Notes under the pieces: model-generated | Seen by the model: only the letters and a program-made list of their open reading frames with translations | The model's database searches: none | Told to the model about the DNA's origin: nothing | Shown here: positions 10,956 through 22,720 of the stretch, one piece after another | Position numbering within the stretch: position 1 is the first letter of the stretch | How the letters are laid out: every line of letters begins with the position of its first letter | Assembly (NCBI RefSeq): GCF_014805625.2 | Contig: NW_023998423.1 | Span: 17,262,156-17,326,155, forward strand | Direction: 5' to 3' | Source: Glossina fuscipes | Lineage: Eukaryota; Arthropoda; Insecta; Diptera; Glossinidae | Length of the DNA stretch: 64,000 nt | Translations under genes and position numbers: made by a program

Positions 10956-11320
10956 TATTGCTATTAATTATTAGCTTAAGGCGACGATAAATCTTTTTTA
11001 AATACAGGAAATTAAATATTGTAATATTATATATTAATTCTATATCTTCTTTCTATTTTTTTTTTATTTTGTAATCCGAGCAATTTTTATGGATAAGCGT
11101 GCACGAATAAATCATTTTTATTATAAAAAAAAAAAAGAAGCATTACTTAAATTTCTATTGGAAATTCCATTGGCATCAAGTTTGAATTACAATAATAATT
11201 TAAAATAATTTATTGCAATAAAATATTCATAATTTTAATTGTTATTATCTCCTTAAGTAATCGAAGTCAGTCCCTTACTAACAGAGGGAACTAATAGCAA
11301 AAAAACAAAAAAAAAAATAG
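10956..11320. promoter_or_regulatory. Probable upstream region of the intact esterase, duplicated
   Basis: This is the homologue of 3465-3825. It should contain the promoter and 5' UTR because the start codon is at 10955 on the minus strand. I see no clear TATA box or initiator that stands out from the AT background. Confidence 0.35.
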
Positions 11321-12253
11321 AAAAACAACATTTAGGAGAATATCGTCTCATTTTTCTATCGAATTCTATCATGCTATAATCTCTGCAGGAGCCAACGGTG
11401 GACTTAGAATGGGGAAAGGGAAACTAGCGAACTTTCTAGATCTGCAAAATACGAACGATTTTATATTAGAAAATTTCAAAATTTCTTTTTTTAATTTCTT
11501 ACATGCATTCTGCGATCAGCGCGCAAGGGGTAGCTGCTAATAAGATATTCTAGACTTTACTTCTACCGAACACCTTTCTGAAATAACAAACCTGTTCTAA
11601 TACCTACTAATAAATTATTTGTGGCCTCTGCTTCTATCGAACGCATTTCTGAAATTTCAAAACTATAAAAAACCGTTCTGTATATTCCAGGACATCTCTG
11701 TTTATACTTATTTATGTACAATTTATTCATTCATATAATCGATCGCTGATATGCTGTCTATAAGAGCCTAAGATTAAATTAATAGGAACAAAGTCCTTTA
11801 TTCCTATATTTTGTTCATGTTCAGCTATGTCAAGTTAATAAAAAATTATTTTTACAAAATTTATTGGTAAATTTATCGGGACTTGGTTAAAGCAATTCAA
11901 TCACACATACATAAAAATATAATAAAAAACTGCATAGCGTTTTCTGCCATAAGCACCTTTAGACTTACTTAACCTTGATAACACCGATGCTATCAAGTCT
12001 TACCTTGGCGCGTGCGCGAAAAGTAACATAACTTAAATAATTAAAAAAAAAAAAAAACAAATTATGGCGATATTCTTTAACTCATTCGAAAGCGTGGTGA
12101 AAATGAGAAAACTGTCTGGGAAAACTTCATATATTTTACCACACGAGCAAGACGATAACACTTCGGAGGCTTGTAAAAAAATTTATGATAGCTAGGCCCA
12201 AGAAGCTTAATCGATACATTAACATACAAAAGATTGACATTAGAAAAGCGTCG
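11321..12253. other. No gene recognised
   Basis: AT-rich sequence. A short diverged direct repeat with a period near 68 bp is visible at 11560-11670 (TTCTA(C/T)CGAAC(A/G)C, then TTTCTGAAAT). A 73-codon open frame on the minus strand (12298-12077) has no known motif and overlaps the left direct repeat of the next feature. Confidence 0.35.
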
Positions 12254-12398
12254 CACTCTGGACAAGCAATCATTGATGAAGTCCATGCAATTCATCAAAA
12301 TAAGTTAAAGAAGGCCGGCACATTTCATTTAATGACATTATTGTGAAACAAAGCAATAATTATAGCATAAAACTTTAGCATGCTGTTCGGTGGGGAAG
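12254..12398 (+). repeat. Left direct repeat flanking a GC-richer segment
   Basis: About 130 bp closely matching 13081-13210, including AAAATAAGTTAAAGAAGGCC and ATTATTGTGAAACAAAGCAA. The left copy has about 14 extra bases (TGATGAAGTCCATGC region). Confidence 0.75.
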
Positions 12399-13080
12399 AA
12401 TTTGTGGGAAGGGTTTAACGTGGGTTTCTGCCTGAAAGGCTTAACTCCACGGTGGCCCAAGCCACTTTAAGCGTTCTACGCCCCCTGGCGAGTTAGACAA
12501 TCCCCACAGAGTAGGGGCCTAAACAACACCAGAGTCCAGAACGGTTTATTGTGTATGGAACAATAAACCCCACTCTGGTCAGTGGTGAGGCCTAGCTGCA
12601 CTCAACTGTTCCACTTTGGCTAGGAACTTGCCAACCACAACCACCACGAGTACTCCCCGAAGGGCCGCACACAAGCAGTCAGGACTCACAAATTGATCAA
12701 CGATATTCGTTCAAAAAGGGTAAAAATTTCGCTCGCTTCCGCCATAAGGCTTCGACGGCGCCGTTGATCAATTACCACCATTACTCGCCGGCATTCGTGA
12801 CATATGTTCAAAAGTAAAGTAAATAGGCAAAAGGGGAAAAAGCCTTACCGTCAAATCCCTTTTTTTAATTTTTGCATGTATTAATTCTCAGGAGAGTTTT
12901 TTAATTAATACGCCAAAGGGAAGGCCATCCGTCAATTCCTTTTTGTATAATTAACTCTCTCCTGAGAAAATTTTAATGCCAACGACTTTATGAACAAAGT
13001 CCATCATACACCCGCAGGCATACGTGGCTTTGTGAGGCGAGCCTCCTGACCCCCGTGTTTGTTTTGCAAAGCCTTTGGCA
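12399..13080. other. GC-richer, hairpin-rich segment of unknown nature
   Basis: The base composition is visibly richer in GC than the surroundings. It contains several inverted repeats. The arms 12543-12552 and 12560-12569 (GGTTTATTGT) lie inside outer arms 12528-12535 and 12572-12579 (ACCAGAGT), making one long hairpin. Other pairs are 12691-12702 with 12772-12783 (AATTGATCAACG) and 12885-12896 with 12957-12968 (TTCTCAGGAGAG). Two imperfect direct repeats (CCGTCAA(A/T)TCC, then TTTTT) lie at about 12848 and 12929. There is no long open frame. It looks like part of a mobile element, but I cannot name it. Confidence 0.55.
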
Positions 13081-13210
13081 TACTTTGGATAAGCAATCAT
13101 AAAATTCATCAAAATAAGTTAAAGAAGGCCGGCACACTTCATTTAATGACATTATTGTGAAACAAAGCAATAATTATAGCATAAAACATTTGCATGCTGT
13201 TCGGTGAGGA
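13081..13210 (+). repeat. Right direct repeat flanking the GC-richer segment
   Basis: This is the partner of 12254-12398 in the same orientation. At 130 bp it is far too long to be an ordinary target-site duplication. Confidence 0.75.
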
Positions 13211-15109
13211 AGGGTGAAACTTCATACTTGAATACCATAAAAATTATTAAAGAAAAATGTAAATTTGCGAATCGCAGATATGACGAACGGACATCCAGCC
13301 GAAAGGAAACGTATCGAAATCCAAATGATTACTCGACCACAATGCGCCGATGTATAATGTGCTTGAAGTTGCATAAAGGATGGGAAAGCCCGGATTGATG
13401 CTCATGGTGAAATAAATACAAAATAAATGGACTGCAAGGGCCAACAGGAAAAGCGTCGATAATTATCACAACAATGGCAGACAGTATTACTTTTCAATTA
13501 TTCGGCAAGCATTGAAAGAACTTCGCTGGGAAAATTTTGGGGGTATCGAACGTTGCTTCGTCTAACTGTCGCACACGCGCAATGTAAAATGTTTATGCTG
13601 TGTAAGCATGTAAGGATTTGTCTTTTATAAGTTTAATAAATGCCATCGTCAGATATCTATTTTTCGTACTTTTCCCCATAAAAGAATTCCCATTAAGCGA
13701 TTATAAGCGAGTAATAAGACCTCAACGGTTGAAGTTGACTTGCTATAAGGTTTTAACTTGCTTGATCTATTGAATTTGGACATTATTTAGCCTTAATATC
13801 GGCTCTACTGTGGGAACATAATTAAAATTACTGGTCGTCTTAGTGACCCATCGTTTCTTTCTACTTCAGTTTTTAGCTTTCTTTACTTCGGATCTCAAAG
13901 ATTCTCAAAACATTGTCTTTCTCACGATATCTATTGTAAATGAATGCATAAAAACTTTTATCATCAAAACATATCATAAGTCATGTTAGTTTTTTCTACG
14001 TTCATTTCACGTTGGCACGTGTTTCAAATTGATCGTTAATTAAACATGAACTTAATAATTTCCGGACACAATGCTATTACTACGATTGATTTATTAATAT
14101 AAGCGAATAATTTTCTTGCCAACAAATTTAATGACTTTCTAATACATATGTATATAATGTATACAGGAACATAGAAACATACAGTTGTGCTTTTATATCA
14201 TTTTCTATAAAGTGGTTTTACAAGCTTTATAAATATTAAGGTTATATATGTATGCATATACATCTATATATAAATATATGTATGTATATAAATATGTTAT
14301 ATATATATATATATATACTAAAAGATGTCCTTTATTAAGTTTTATGGGCTTTGAAATTTCAAAAAAAAAAATCAATCAGTTTTAATCTGTTCGTCTTGCG
14401 GTAAGATATGTCACGAAAATGTTCCCATATGTTGAAGGAAAACTTTAGCAGAGAGAATCTTCATTAAGCTTGACTAAGGTAAAACATTGCACATGTATTG
14501 CTTCTTTTCTTTTTTTTTTTATGGAAACTCTCTGTGAGTGGGTATGATTTTTCAGAAAGGAACGCATCGAGAATCTTAATGAAATTTTGCCCATAGTGTT
14601 GACTAGTGATCAAACTAAAATATATTTGATTCAATTATAATTTATTTTATAAAGCAGTAGATTTTACCGAACATTATACTTTTTATCTATCAAAAATTCA
14701 AATTTGGTTTTTTTTTTTTAAATACTCCGCTCAATCGCAAGCTATACTTAACTACTATTGGAAACTATTAAGAGTTTTTTTTTTTGTTTTTGCTTTTATC
14801 ACGATTTATTCTTCCAATATTTTATGTTTAGTAGGTAACTATTTAATGTGCAATGTTTATGAGAGACTATGCGGACTTTTACCATTTTGCGGTATTGAGA
14901 GTAATCTAGTTAAACGCCAATGTCAATGTGTTATTGAAATGATTTTATGCATGTTATATTCTCTTGGAGCTATACCCTAGATAATTATTATATAAACAGT
15001 ATACAAGACATGATTTCTTTATTAAGTAACTCCTTAATTGAACGAGTTTCAAAGAAAAAAAAAAATATTCATGTAAGGTTATGTTAAGTATGTGCGAATG
15101 TATGCCGTG
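13211..15109. other. No gene recognised
   Basis: The stretch at 13210-13570 is less AT-rich and may be an old element, but no family can be read in any frame. There is a TA-type microsatellite at 14250-14320 and several poly(A) or poly(T) tracts. The remainder is featureless AT-rich DNA. Confidence 0.4.
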
Positions 15110-15665
15110 GTCGGAAGGACTTGAAAAGAATCCACCTTTCATTGTACCGTTCGATTCGAAGTCACTTGCTCAATCTATTTAAGCCTGTCTGTCTGTCAGT
15201 CTGTCCGTCCGGGGTCTGTCCATGTATTCTTGTGTTCAATCTTAAGGTCGCAATTTTTGAAATATTTTCATAATTTTGGTGCAATGACGCGCTTTGATAC
15301 GAGGATGAACTCCTTGACAAAGATCCGGATCCATTCGCCTTTTCGACCGCTTCTCATATAATGCCTTATTTTTGAAAAATCGTTATATGCGAAAATCAAC
15401 AATTTTTTAAATTATTCTTAACCGATTTAACTTTGTGTGTCCGTCTGTCCACCTCTGCTATTTTATCCTGCAGATCTTACAGATAATAATTTTCTTGTTT
15501 TGATGAAATTTAGTACCATGCCGCGTTTAGAGCCAAGCACAAACTCTATTGAAACGGATTCGGAAGCGGATCACTTTCTATATAACGCCTCATTTTGAAA
15601 TGTCGTTATGGTCGCATTTAATTGGGACCCGTGTTCCACTATTGTGTTTTTACTTGTTTATAAAT
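15110..15665 (+). repeat. Dispersed repeat, family A fragment
   Basis: It contains the family sequence CTGTCTGTCTGTCAGTCTGT, then the CTTAAGGTCGCAATTTTTGA block twice in diverged form (second near 15470), each followed by TTGAAAAATCGTTAT or TTGAAATGTCGTTAT. Ends with TTTTTACTTGTTTA, like other members. Confidence 0.55.
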
Positions 15666-17364
15666 GAAATCTTGTCAATTCTCTGAACAATATTCGATTA
15701 TATAACATATATAAACTCAGCGAAAATTTTTTCATATCCTTAAATAAAGCTTAATGGCCTATGCTAAGTGAGAAATTTGCAATCTTCAACCGAGAAACCT
15801 GATAGACTAAGGATATACAATATTATATCGCGATAGTCCTCACGCCTTCATTTTGTCTTTGAAAAATTATTAAAAAGAAATTTCTCTCTGCTTACTTTTT
15901 ACTTCATAAGTAAGAAAGCCAAACATTTATAAAACTTTTCATCTTTTTTTTCCGTAAAAGTGTGAAAAAATTATTGTATTTGTGATGAAAACAATTAAGG
16001 GACACGTAAGGGATAGCAATGGTTGCTTCGAGCTAGTATTTTTGCTTGGTTTACTACGAAATCTCGAAAATCCCAAAAATTTTTATAAAATATTTGCTTT
16101 TTTTAATTGAACTTTATTTTTTAAACTGTTTTTATAAACTTTTAAAGTTTACACAGTTTTTTTTTATCTATCTAAACATTATATCTATATCGTTATATTA
16201 TCCTCATTAGGGTCAATAAACTTTGTTATTTTTCTCATCTTGATAGAGCATTTACTTATTATCTTTTTAGATAGTTTGTAAATTAAATATGTATTTAAAA
16301 AAAAATAATAATAATAATAACAATAATTTTTTCAGTTTTTTTTTTTTTTTTAATTTTCCAAAGAATTTTGTTTTATTTTAAAAAAAATTTGATTAAAAAA
16401 ATTCGATGATTTTTTCTTTTTTTTGTATAATGTGCGTTACGGGTTTTCTATAAAATTGGTTTATATCACAGTAAACTAAAAAAAAAACAAGCTCAACTTA
16501 AAGCTCGCAATAAAGTGAATACGTGCAAGTGAGCAAAAGTTAAATTTTTTGAAAAAATTGTTTTTAGTTATGTAGATGTAAATGTAATAAAATAATTCGT
16601 TTAGTTCCGAGATACGTCTTTTAAATATTTAAACTATTTTCCCGATCTATCAGAATTGATCTCTGAAATTGAATCAAAAATTTTCGAATTCATGGTCTCA
16701 CGATGTTCATGCGAATACAACACTTTATGGATCCACTATGCACTACGTAAAAAAAAAAAAAAAAGGATTTTTTGTTCTTAAAACTAACACATTTTATACA
16801 TTTTTTTTTTTTGTTTAAAGGCTTTTAAACCCCATTTATTTACCTTAATTTTGTTTAATTCTTTTAATGTAAATCCTTTTTGTATTTTTTTTTTTCTATA
16901 AAATTACACTTCTCCTTAAAAGGATATTTTATTTTATTAATTTTATTATTTTAATGTATAACAAAAGTTAACACTTGACAGTGAGCGTAACAAAAACGTC
17001 TGGCTAGTATTTAAAGAAAACGCTATGATTTTATTCTTAGATAATTTACAAACGTAGATACCTGTGTGTTCTTGCGGTGTAACACAAACAACATCCTCAC
17101 GATTATCTGTGCGGGGCGAATATCTACTTAGCACACAAGCATGCATACATTCAAATATTTACCGGCAACGACTATTTGAATTTAAATAATAAATTTCTTT
17201 TAATCGTAAATCATTTTCGAAATGAATTCTGTTATAAGAATTTAGAAGAAGAAGAAAGTGGAAAATAGAAAAAAAAAAAAACAAAAAACTCTGGAACAAG
17301 TTATTTGCGTTTGGAAAGTAGTCCCCTCTCCTTGTTTCAAATTTTACAGCTCGTACCTTAGTTT
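15666..17364. other. No gene recognised
   Basis: Very AT-rich, with many T or A homopolymers (for example 16319-16352, 16749-16764, 16800-16812). No conserved coding block was seen on either strand. The frame at 17146-16946 on the minus strand has no recognisable motif. Confidence 0.4.
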
Positions 17365-18475
17365 TTATACCCTACACCATTTGTGGTACATAAATTTGTG
17401 CGCATGTACTTAGTATCCAGAAGGAATTAAGATAGATCCAACTTTTATTATAGCGATCGTCTCGGAACGTGAGTTTCAATCGATTCAAGCTCGTCTGTTC
17501 GTCTGTCCGTCTGACGTCTCGACATGTAAGCATTTGTTCAACTTACATGTCTCAATTTTTAAGATATTTTGATCAAATTTGGCACACTGGTGTGTCTGGA
17601 CCTAATGTCCATGCCTATTGCAGATGGTTCGGATTGGTTCACGTTTTCAACCATTCTCGATATAATGTCTTCTTTCGAAAAGTCAATTCAATTATAATTT
17701 TTCGAATTGCTCGGCAAAAATCGCTGAGTAATAGTATTTCGGTGTGAAAAGTGGGATTCGTTTGGGGAAATTTTTTGGACCAAATCCCATATAATCTTTA
17801 TGTGATAAAAAGGCCTAATTTCTAATAGGTTATGATAAATACAACTGCAAAGTAGTAAATTGACAAAGAAATTAACCTTACCGAAATAGGACCACATTCG
17901 TCTATTTTTTAGATACCACCATATATAAGGGTTCTCATGATATGTAAGCCCTTATACGCTAAAAAGGCGTAATTGTTAATGTTTTATGACGAAAATTATT
18001 TCACGATGGTAATTTGACATAAAAATTGAATGGACCAAATTTAACAAGATGAGTCTACTTCTTGAATCCCACTCCAGATAAAATTTCTCCACGACAGCAA
18101 GTCCTTTAGAAAAAGTTTTAATGTTATTAGCAAAGTAATAAATTTCGTAGTAGCAAAGTAACCAAAAAATTAACAATAGAGAATTAAAATCACCTAAGTC
18201 TATTTTTTAAACCATTACATAAATGGAAAGCAGGTCCTTATATGGAGTAAAATCATAATTTTCTATGACGGAAGCTGAAAAATAATCAAATTTTTGGGAA
18301 GGAAAGTAAAATTCGCTCAATTTGGATTACGTCATATGATGTTTTTGGCGTACTCCAATATTCGGAATGTCATGAAAAGTATCCTGTTGCGTATAATTGT
18401 ACTGGATAAATTAGTGTAGGGTATTTAAAGTTCGGCCTTGCCCGACTACAATGCTCTTACTTGTTTATATTTAAT
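17365..18475 (+). repeat. Dispersed repeat, family A, near full length
   Basis: This is the best member of the family. The order is TTTATACCCTACACC, ATCCAGAAGGAATTAAGATA, GATCCAACTTTTATTATAGC, a CGTCTGTCCGTCTG run, then about four internal modules. Module landmarks such as TCTATTTTTTAGATACC fall at 17898, 18053 and 18199, spaced 155 and 146 bp. The element closes with TTCGGCCTTGCCCGACTA and CTTACTTGTTTA. It has no open frame of note and is probably non-autonomous. Confidence 0.7.
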
Positions 18476-18544
18476 TTTTAATTGACAACAAATGCACTAA
18501 CTTTTCCCTTCACAAATTCTTTCATTATGCTTAATTCATGTAGT

Positions 18545-18900
18545 TTGTGGATGTGAAACACCCAGAAAACCTTGAAATAGACCCACTTTTTATTAGGCCG
18601 ATCGATACAGAAAATGATTCTACATTAGTCTGTCCGCCTATTCGTCTTGCATATTTGCGCTCTACCTACAGATCGCAATTTTTTTTTTAAATTGATCAAA
18701 TTTGCTAGGGTGACGTCTTTTGACCCAATGACGACTTCTATTAAAAAATGATTCAGATTGCTCTGTTTTTTCGACTGCTCTCCGTATAACGACTTGTTTT
18801 GAAAACGCATTGTATGAATGAATCATTATTAAACGAAATGGTGTATGGTATTTAATAGTAGCCTTCTATCGCCTTTTTACTTATATTTACTTTCATTGAG
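18545..18900 (+). repeat. Dispersed repeat, family A fragment
   Basis: It has GAAACACCCAGAAAACCTTG, then GACCCACTTTTTATTAGGCC, then TCTGTCCGCCTATTCGTCT. It keeps the head of family A only, directly behind the longer copy. Confidence 0.55.
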
Positions 18901-19087
18901 ATTTTGCACTTGTAAAAATGCTATGCGTACGCAATTTCTAAACACGTGCGCCGGCAAAATCAGAAAATAAACAACATTGTAAAATTCAACAACAAGATCA
19001 CGGCATAAACAAAAATTCCAAATGTGAGGAAAAAATTCAACCAATCAAAACGACTTCCATGGAATGTAAACAAAAGTTATGATCCCT

Positions 19088-19205
19088 ATGAAAAGTACCT
19101 CTGGAACGTAAATAAACGTCTATGAAACGTAACTCCATGAAACCTACCTCTATGAAACATACCTCTACGAAATGCACCTCTATGAAATGCACTTCTATGG
19201 AACGT
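19088..19205. repeat. 15-bp minisatellite
   Basis: About seven imperfect units of 15 bp with the pattern GAAA(C/T)(G/C/A)(T/C)ACCTCTAT. Length is constant while bases vary. The frame stays open through several units, but no start or longer frame surrounds it, so I do not call it coding. Confidence 0.75.
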
Positions 19206-19599
19206 AAACAAAAATTGAGTTTGTTTGCTACAATGCAGGCGAGTTGTTTACTATAATTTATCTGAACATAAGAAACAACTTAATCTCATGGTGAACTTGC
19301 AAACCTATTACGCGTGCGATTTACACAAACGAGAAAGTATTATGACGTAATATAAATAATGCTTTTGTATTACGATAAGCATTCATATCGCACACATACA
19401 TGTATTTATAAAACAGTTAACTCGGTAGACTTGTGTCGTGAATATAATTACTTGCATTATATAATTATCTGTTTCCTTTAGGAACATCAATATACAAGAG
19501 CATTAGAAGTCAGTACAGTATTCTAGTCTCTCTGCTTGAAAGTCCGCAAAATTAATGCGAATATGTCCGTCTTTGCTATATTTGTAACCACTTCAGCAA

Positions 19600-20060
19600 C
19601 TCGCATTCCGGGCGACAACGCAAAGACGTCCCATACTACGAGGTTCTTTTTTTTGTCCCTGATTTGCCTGACTTGATATTCTTGTTTGAAAATAAAAGTA
19701 ATATTCGAGTGTTTTATGGTGACTGTTACTTCAGAATATCAAAATTTACACAAAATCAAAAAACTATAACAAAAAGAAAAGAAACATCATTTGATGAACA
19801 AACATGTGACTTATGATAGGTCATAACGCCAGAATATACCGCTTGCGTTTTACCGTATTCTGAGGAACATCATACAAACGTCACTAGTCAGAAGATTTTT
19901 TGTCCTTCGCCTGTGATTTGCAAGACTTGACAACTTTGTGATATTGATTGTGACCTTTCCCTTGCAATATTTAAATTGACATAAAGTCAAAGAAATTGTG
20001 ATAAGAATATGCATGGTTTCCTATTCTGGCCAATGACCCGTTACAACACCAGCATCCATA
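19600..20060. repeat. Diverged tandem duplication, about 260-bp unit
   Basis: The segments 19600-19830 and 19860-20050 share the order TTTTTTGTCC, TGATTTGC(C/A)(T/A)GACTTGA, then TGTGAC or GGTGAC, then TTTACACAAAATCAAA or ATTGACATAAAGTCAAA. Identity is low, so the duplication is old. No coding potential was recognised. Confidence 0.5.
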
Positions 20061-20149
20061 GTATCCATAAATATAGATTAGAAATCGATCGCATTGCAAA
20101 TCTCATAAACGCGAAACGATCATGAAAATGTGCTTACACTCTGAATACT

Positions 20150-20840
20150 ATCTAAGGTCCAAAAAGCAACCTGTGTAGTACAAGTTTAATCCTGACATAG
20201 GACAGGATCCAACAATAGGCGCAGCTGGTCCAAATTTTGTAGATTTCACTTTCGATCATTAAAACTTCGACTTTTCTTCTCTACAACGGAGAAACTTCTT
20301 ATTAGGATAGGATCCAAAAAATAGACCGAGTTGGTGCCAGCTTGGTACATTTAATTTTTTTCATGTTAAATTACTGTTATCATACAATTTTCATCGGGCA
20401 GCATTGAAAATTTTACCGTTTTGTCGTATGAACTTCAGTTTTCGTTCAGTTCAAAAATTGCTCCAGCCGGTCCAAAGTTTCCATACAATTTAGAATGCCG
20501 AAATAATACTACTTAGCCTCCTTGGCCGAGAAATTTTGAAGATTATAATTTTGTTCCATATAAAGACTTTTCGGAATAGGGTGTTAAAGTAAGGCCATAC
20601 GAGTCATTTTCAATAACGTTCGTCGTTGAGTCAAACCACGTCACTATATCTAATTTCAACGAAACATCTCAAAAGTTGTGAGCTGCAGTTTGAAATTTAC
20701 ATGGCCAGACCGATGGCCAGATTTAGATCAATTCAGATTATGATTCTGAATCGATCGATATAATAAAAGGTGGTCTGCGTGTTACTTACGAGCGCTCTAA
20801 CTTAATATACGCTATACCACAAGTGGTGTGGGGTACAACA
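20150..20840 (-). repeat. Dispersed repeat, family A, reverse orientation
   Basis: The right part, read in reverse, has CCACACCACTTGTGGTATAG and the TCAGAATCATAATCTGAATT block. The left part has the module sequences with ATCCTGTCCTATGTCAGG, shared with 22560-22572. Ends are approximate. Confidence 0.5.
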
Positions 20841-21854
20841 CCATAAAATATCATAGTAGTCTTCTGCTAATGCTAGCCATAAATGATTAAAATTATATAT
20901 GATTACCTTGTACAACCTAGCTTTTCGCGATAATGTTCATAGGAAAAAGAAGGTAAAGCGTGAACAAATCCAAAACAAATATTTACTAAAGTTAATTTTT
21001 AATAAATTCTTTCAAAAAACTTGTGATTCTTATTATATTTTTTCATAAAATAATAAAAATTAAGTTTCACTGCCAGGCAAACGTTTACTTTTCATGGGAG
21101 ATGCGATACAACACATAGATCCACATCTTTCATACTCATTAAAATAAATTTGTATATTAAATTGCTGATCTGGATCAGACCAGTCAGACCAATACTTGCG
21201 TATGCCTTTGGTGTGTAGATGTTACGTAAATTCAAATAAATCTGTTCAAAAGCAATTCTTGCTGTTTGCCCTTAGAGATTTGAGAAGGAACCCGGTTGCC
21301 TACTTGCCTCCTTAGGGAAATAGATTGCTTCTGTTAGTCTTACCATCATTTGAGAAACGTAGATTTATTTGTTCATGGTGTTTCCTTTTTAAGTCAGTTA
21401 ATCAAGTATACTATCAATTCACATTACTTGGCGAGGTATACTCTAATGTTCCGAATCGCTTCTCACTCGCTAGTCAATGAAAATATCGTTACGCACTTTT
21501 CAATCCGTTCAAAGTCGTCGAATGACATTTATCATTTAATCCCAAGATCGGTTTCTTTGAATTCCTTATCCTTAATACGTCCGATTTGCCTATGTCGTAT
21601 TTAAACTACCGACTTGTAATGTTAACATTTTACTACGATTCGAAATTAGTTGCATTTGTTTACTACTATCCGGTTGCCAAGCTTTGGTGTGTTTGCAATT
21701 GCTTAGGGATTCACTTACAACTCGGATTTGTGCCGATGTGCCTCCGTGCTAAATGCGTGCATTCTTTTGTTCTTCACTCTCTTATTTATTTATACATGAA
21801 TTTTCTTTTTCTTTCTTTTCTTTTAACATTTTCTTAATTTTTTTTTTACTTCTC
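20841..21854. other. No gene recognised
   Basis: Two adjacent open frames on the plus strand (21350-21604 and 21586-21837) have no known motif and overlap in different frames. I treat them as chance. The rest is AT-rich. Confidence 0.35.
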
Positions 21855-22720
21855 TTCATACCCTACCCGTGTGGTACAGGGTACATTAAGTTAGTGCATT
21901 GATTATAAGATGCGTTGACTTAAGATAGATCCAACTTTTATTATACCGATCGTTTTATTCAGAATCATTTTCTAAGCCTGTCTTTCCATCTGTCCGTCTG
22001 GTGATGTCCATCTAAATTTCTGTTCAAGCTAAAGGTCGCAATTTTTGAGTTATTTAAATCGAGTTTAATACACAGACGGATCGGTCCACTTTTTCCACCA
22101 CTCACCATATAACGCCCTCTTCTAAAAAGTCGTTATATGGAAAAAATAAATTGCAATTTTCAAAATTTCTCGGCAGGTAAGTAAGTAGTGGTATTTCGGC
22201 ATTCTAAATTCGTATGAAAACTTTGGGCTGGCTGTGGCAATTTTTGAAACCCTTCCTTATAACGAAAAATGAAGTTCACACGAAAAAAACGTATAATTTT
22301 CGATGTTTCACGATGAAAATTATATCACAACAGTAATTTAACATAAAACAATTAACTGTGCAAAATTTGGACTATCTCGGCCTATTTTTTGGGTTCTACC
22401 CTAATAACGATTTTCACGAAAATCCATCCTTTTTTTGAACAGAAAAGCCTAAGTTTTAAAATGTGATGGTGAAAGTTCACCCGTATATATTATAACAATT
22501 TCACCCAAAAGTGAAAGCTACAAAATTTGGACCATTTACGCCTATTTTTGGATCCTGCCCTATGTCAGGATTAAACTTGTAATACGTTAAGTTGCTTTTT
22601 GGGCCCGCTTCCACATACATAAAAAAATATGTCTTTATATAGAAACAAGATACAATTTTTGTGTTCTATAATAAAAATAAGAATTGTGGTCTGGCTTGCC
22701 CGATTATAAAGTTTTTTTTT
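21855..22720 (+). repeat. Dispersed repeat, family A
   Basis: It opens with CATACCCTACCCGTGTGGTA and has ACTTAAGATAGATCCAACTT, ATCTGTCCGTCTGGTGATGT, then internal modules with CGGCCTATTTTTTGGGTTCT at 22378 and CGCCTATTTTTGGATCCTGC at about 22528 (150-bp spacing). It closes with GGTCTGGCTTGCCCGATTAT. Confidence 0.7.

Noticed and set aside
12254..13210. Solo-LTR retrotransposon interpretation of the direct repeats
   Set aside because: The repeats lack TG...CA ends, and the interior has no primer-binding site, polypurine tract or coding sequence that I could see.
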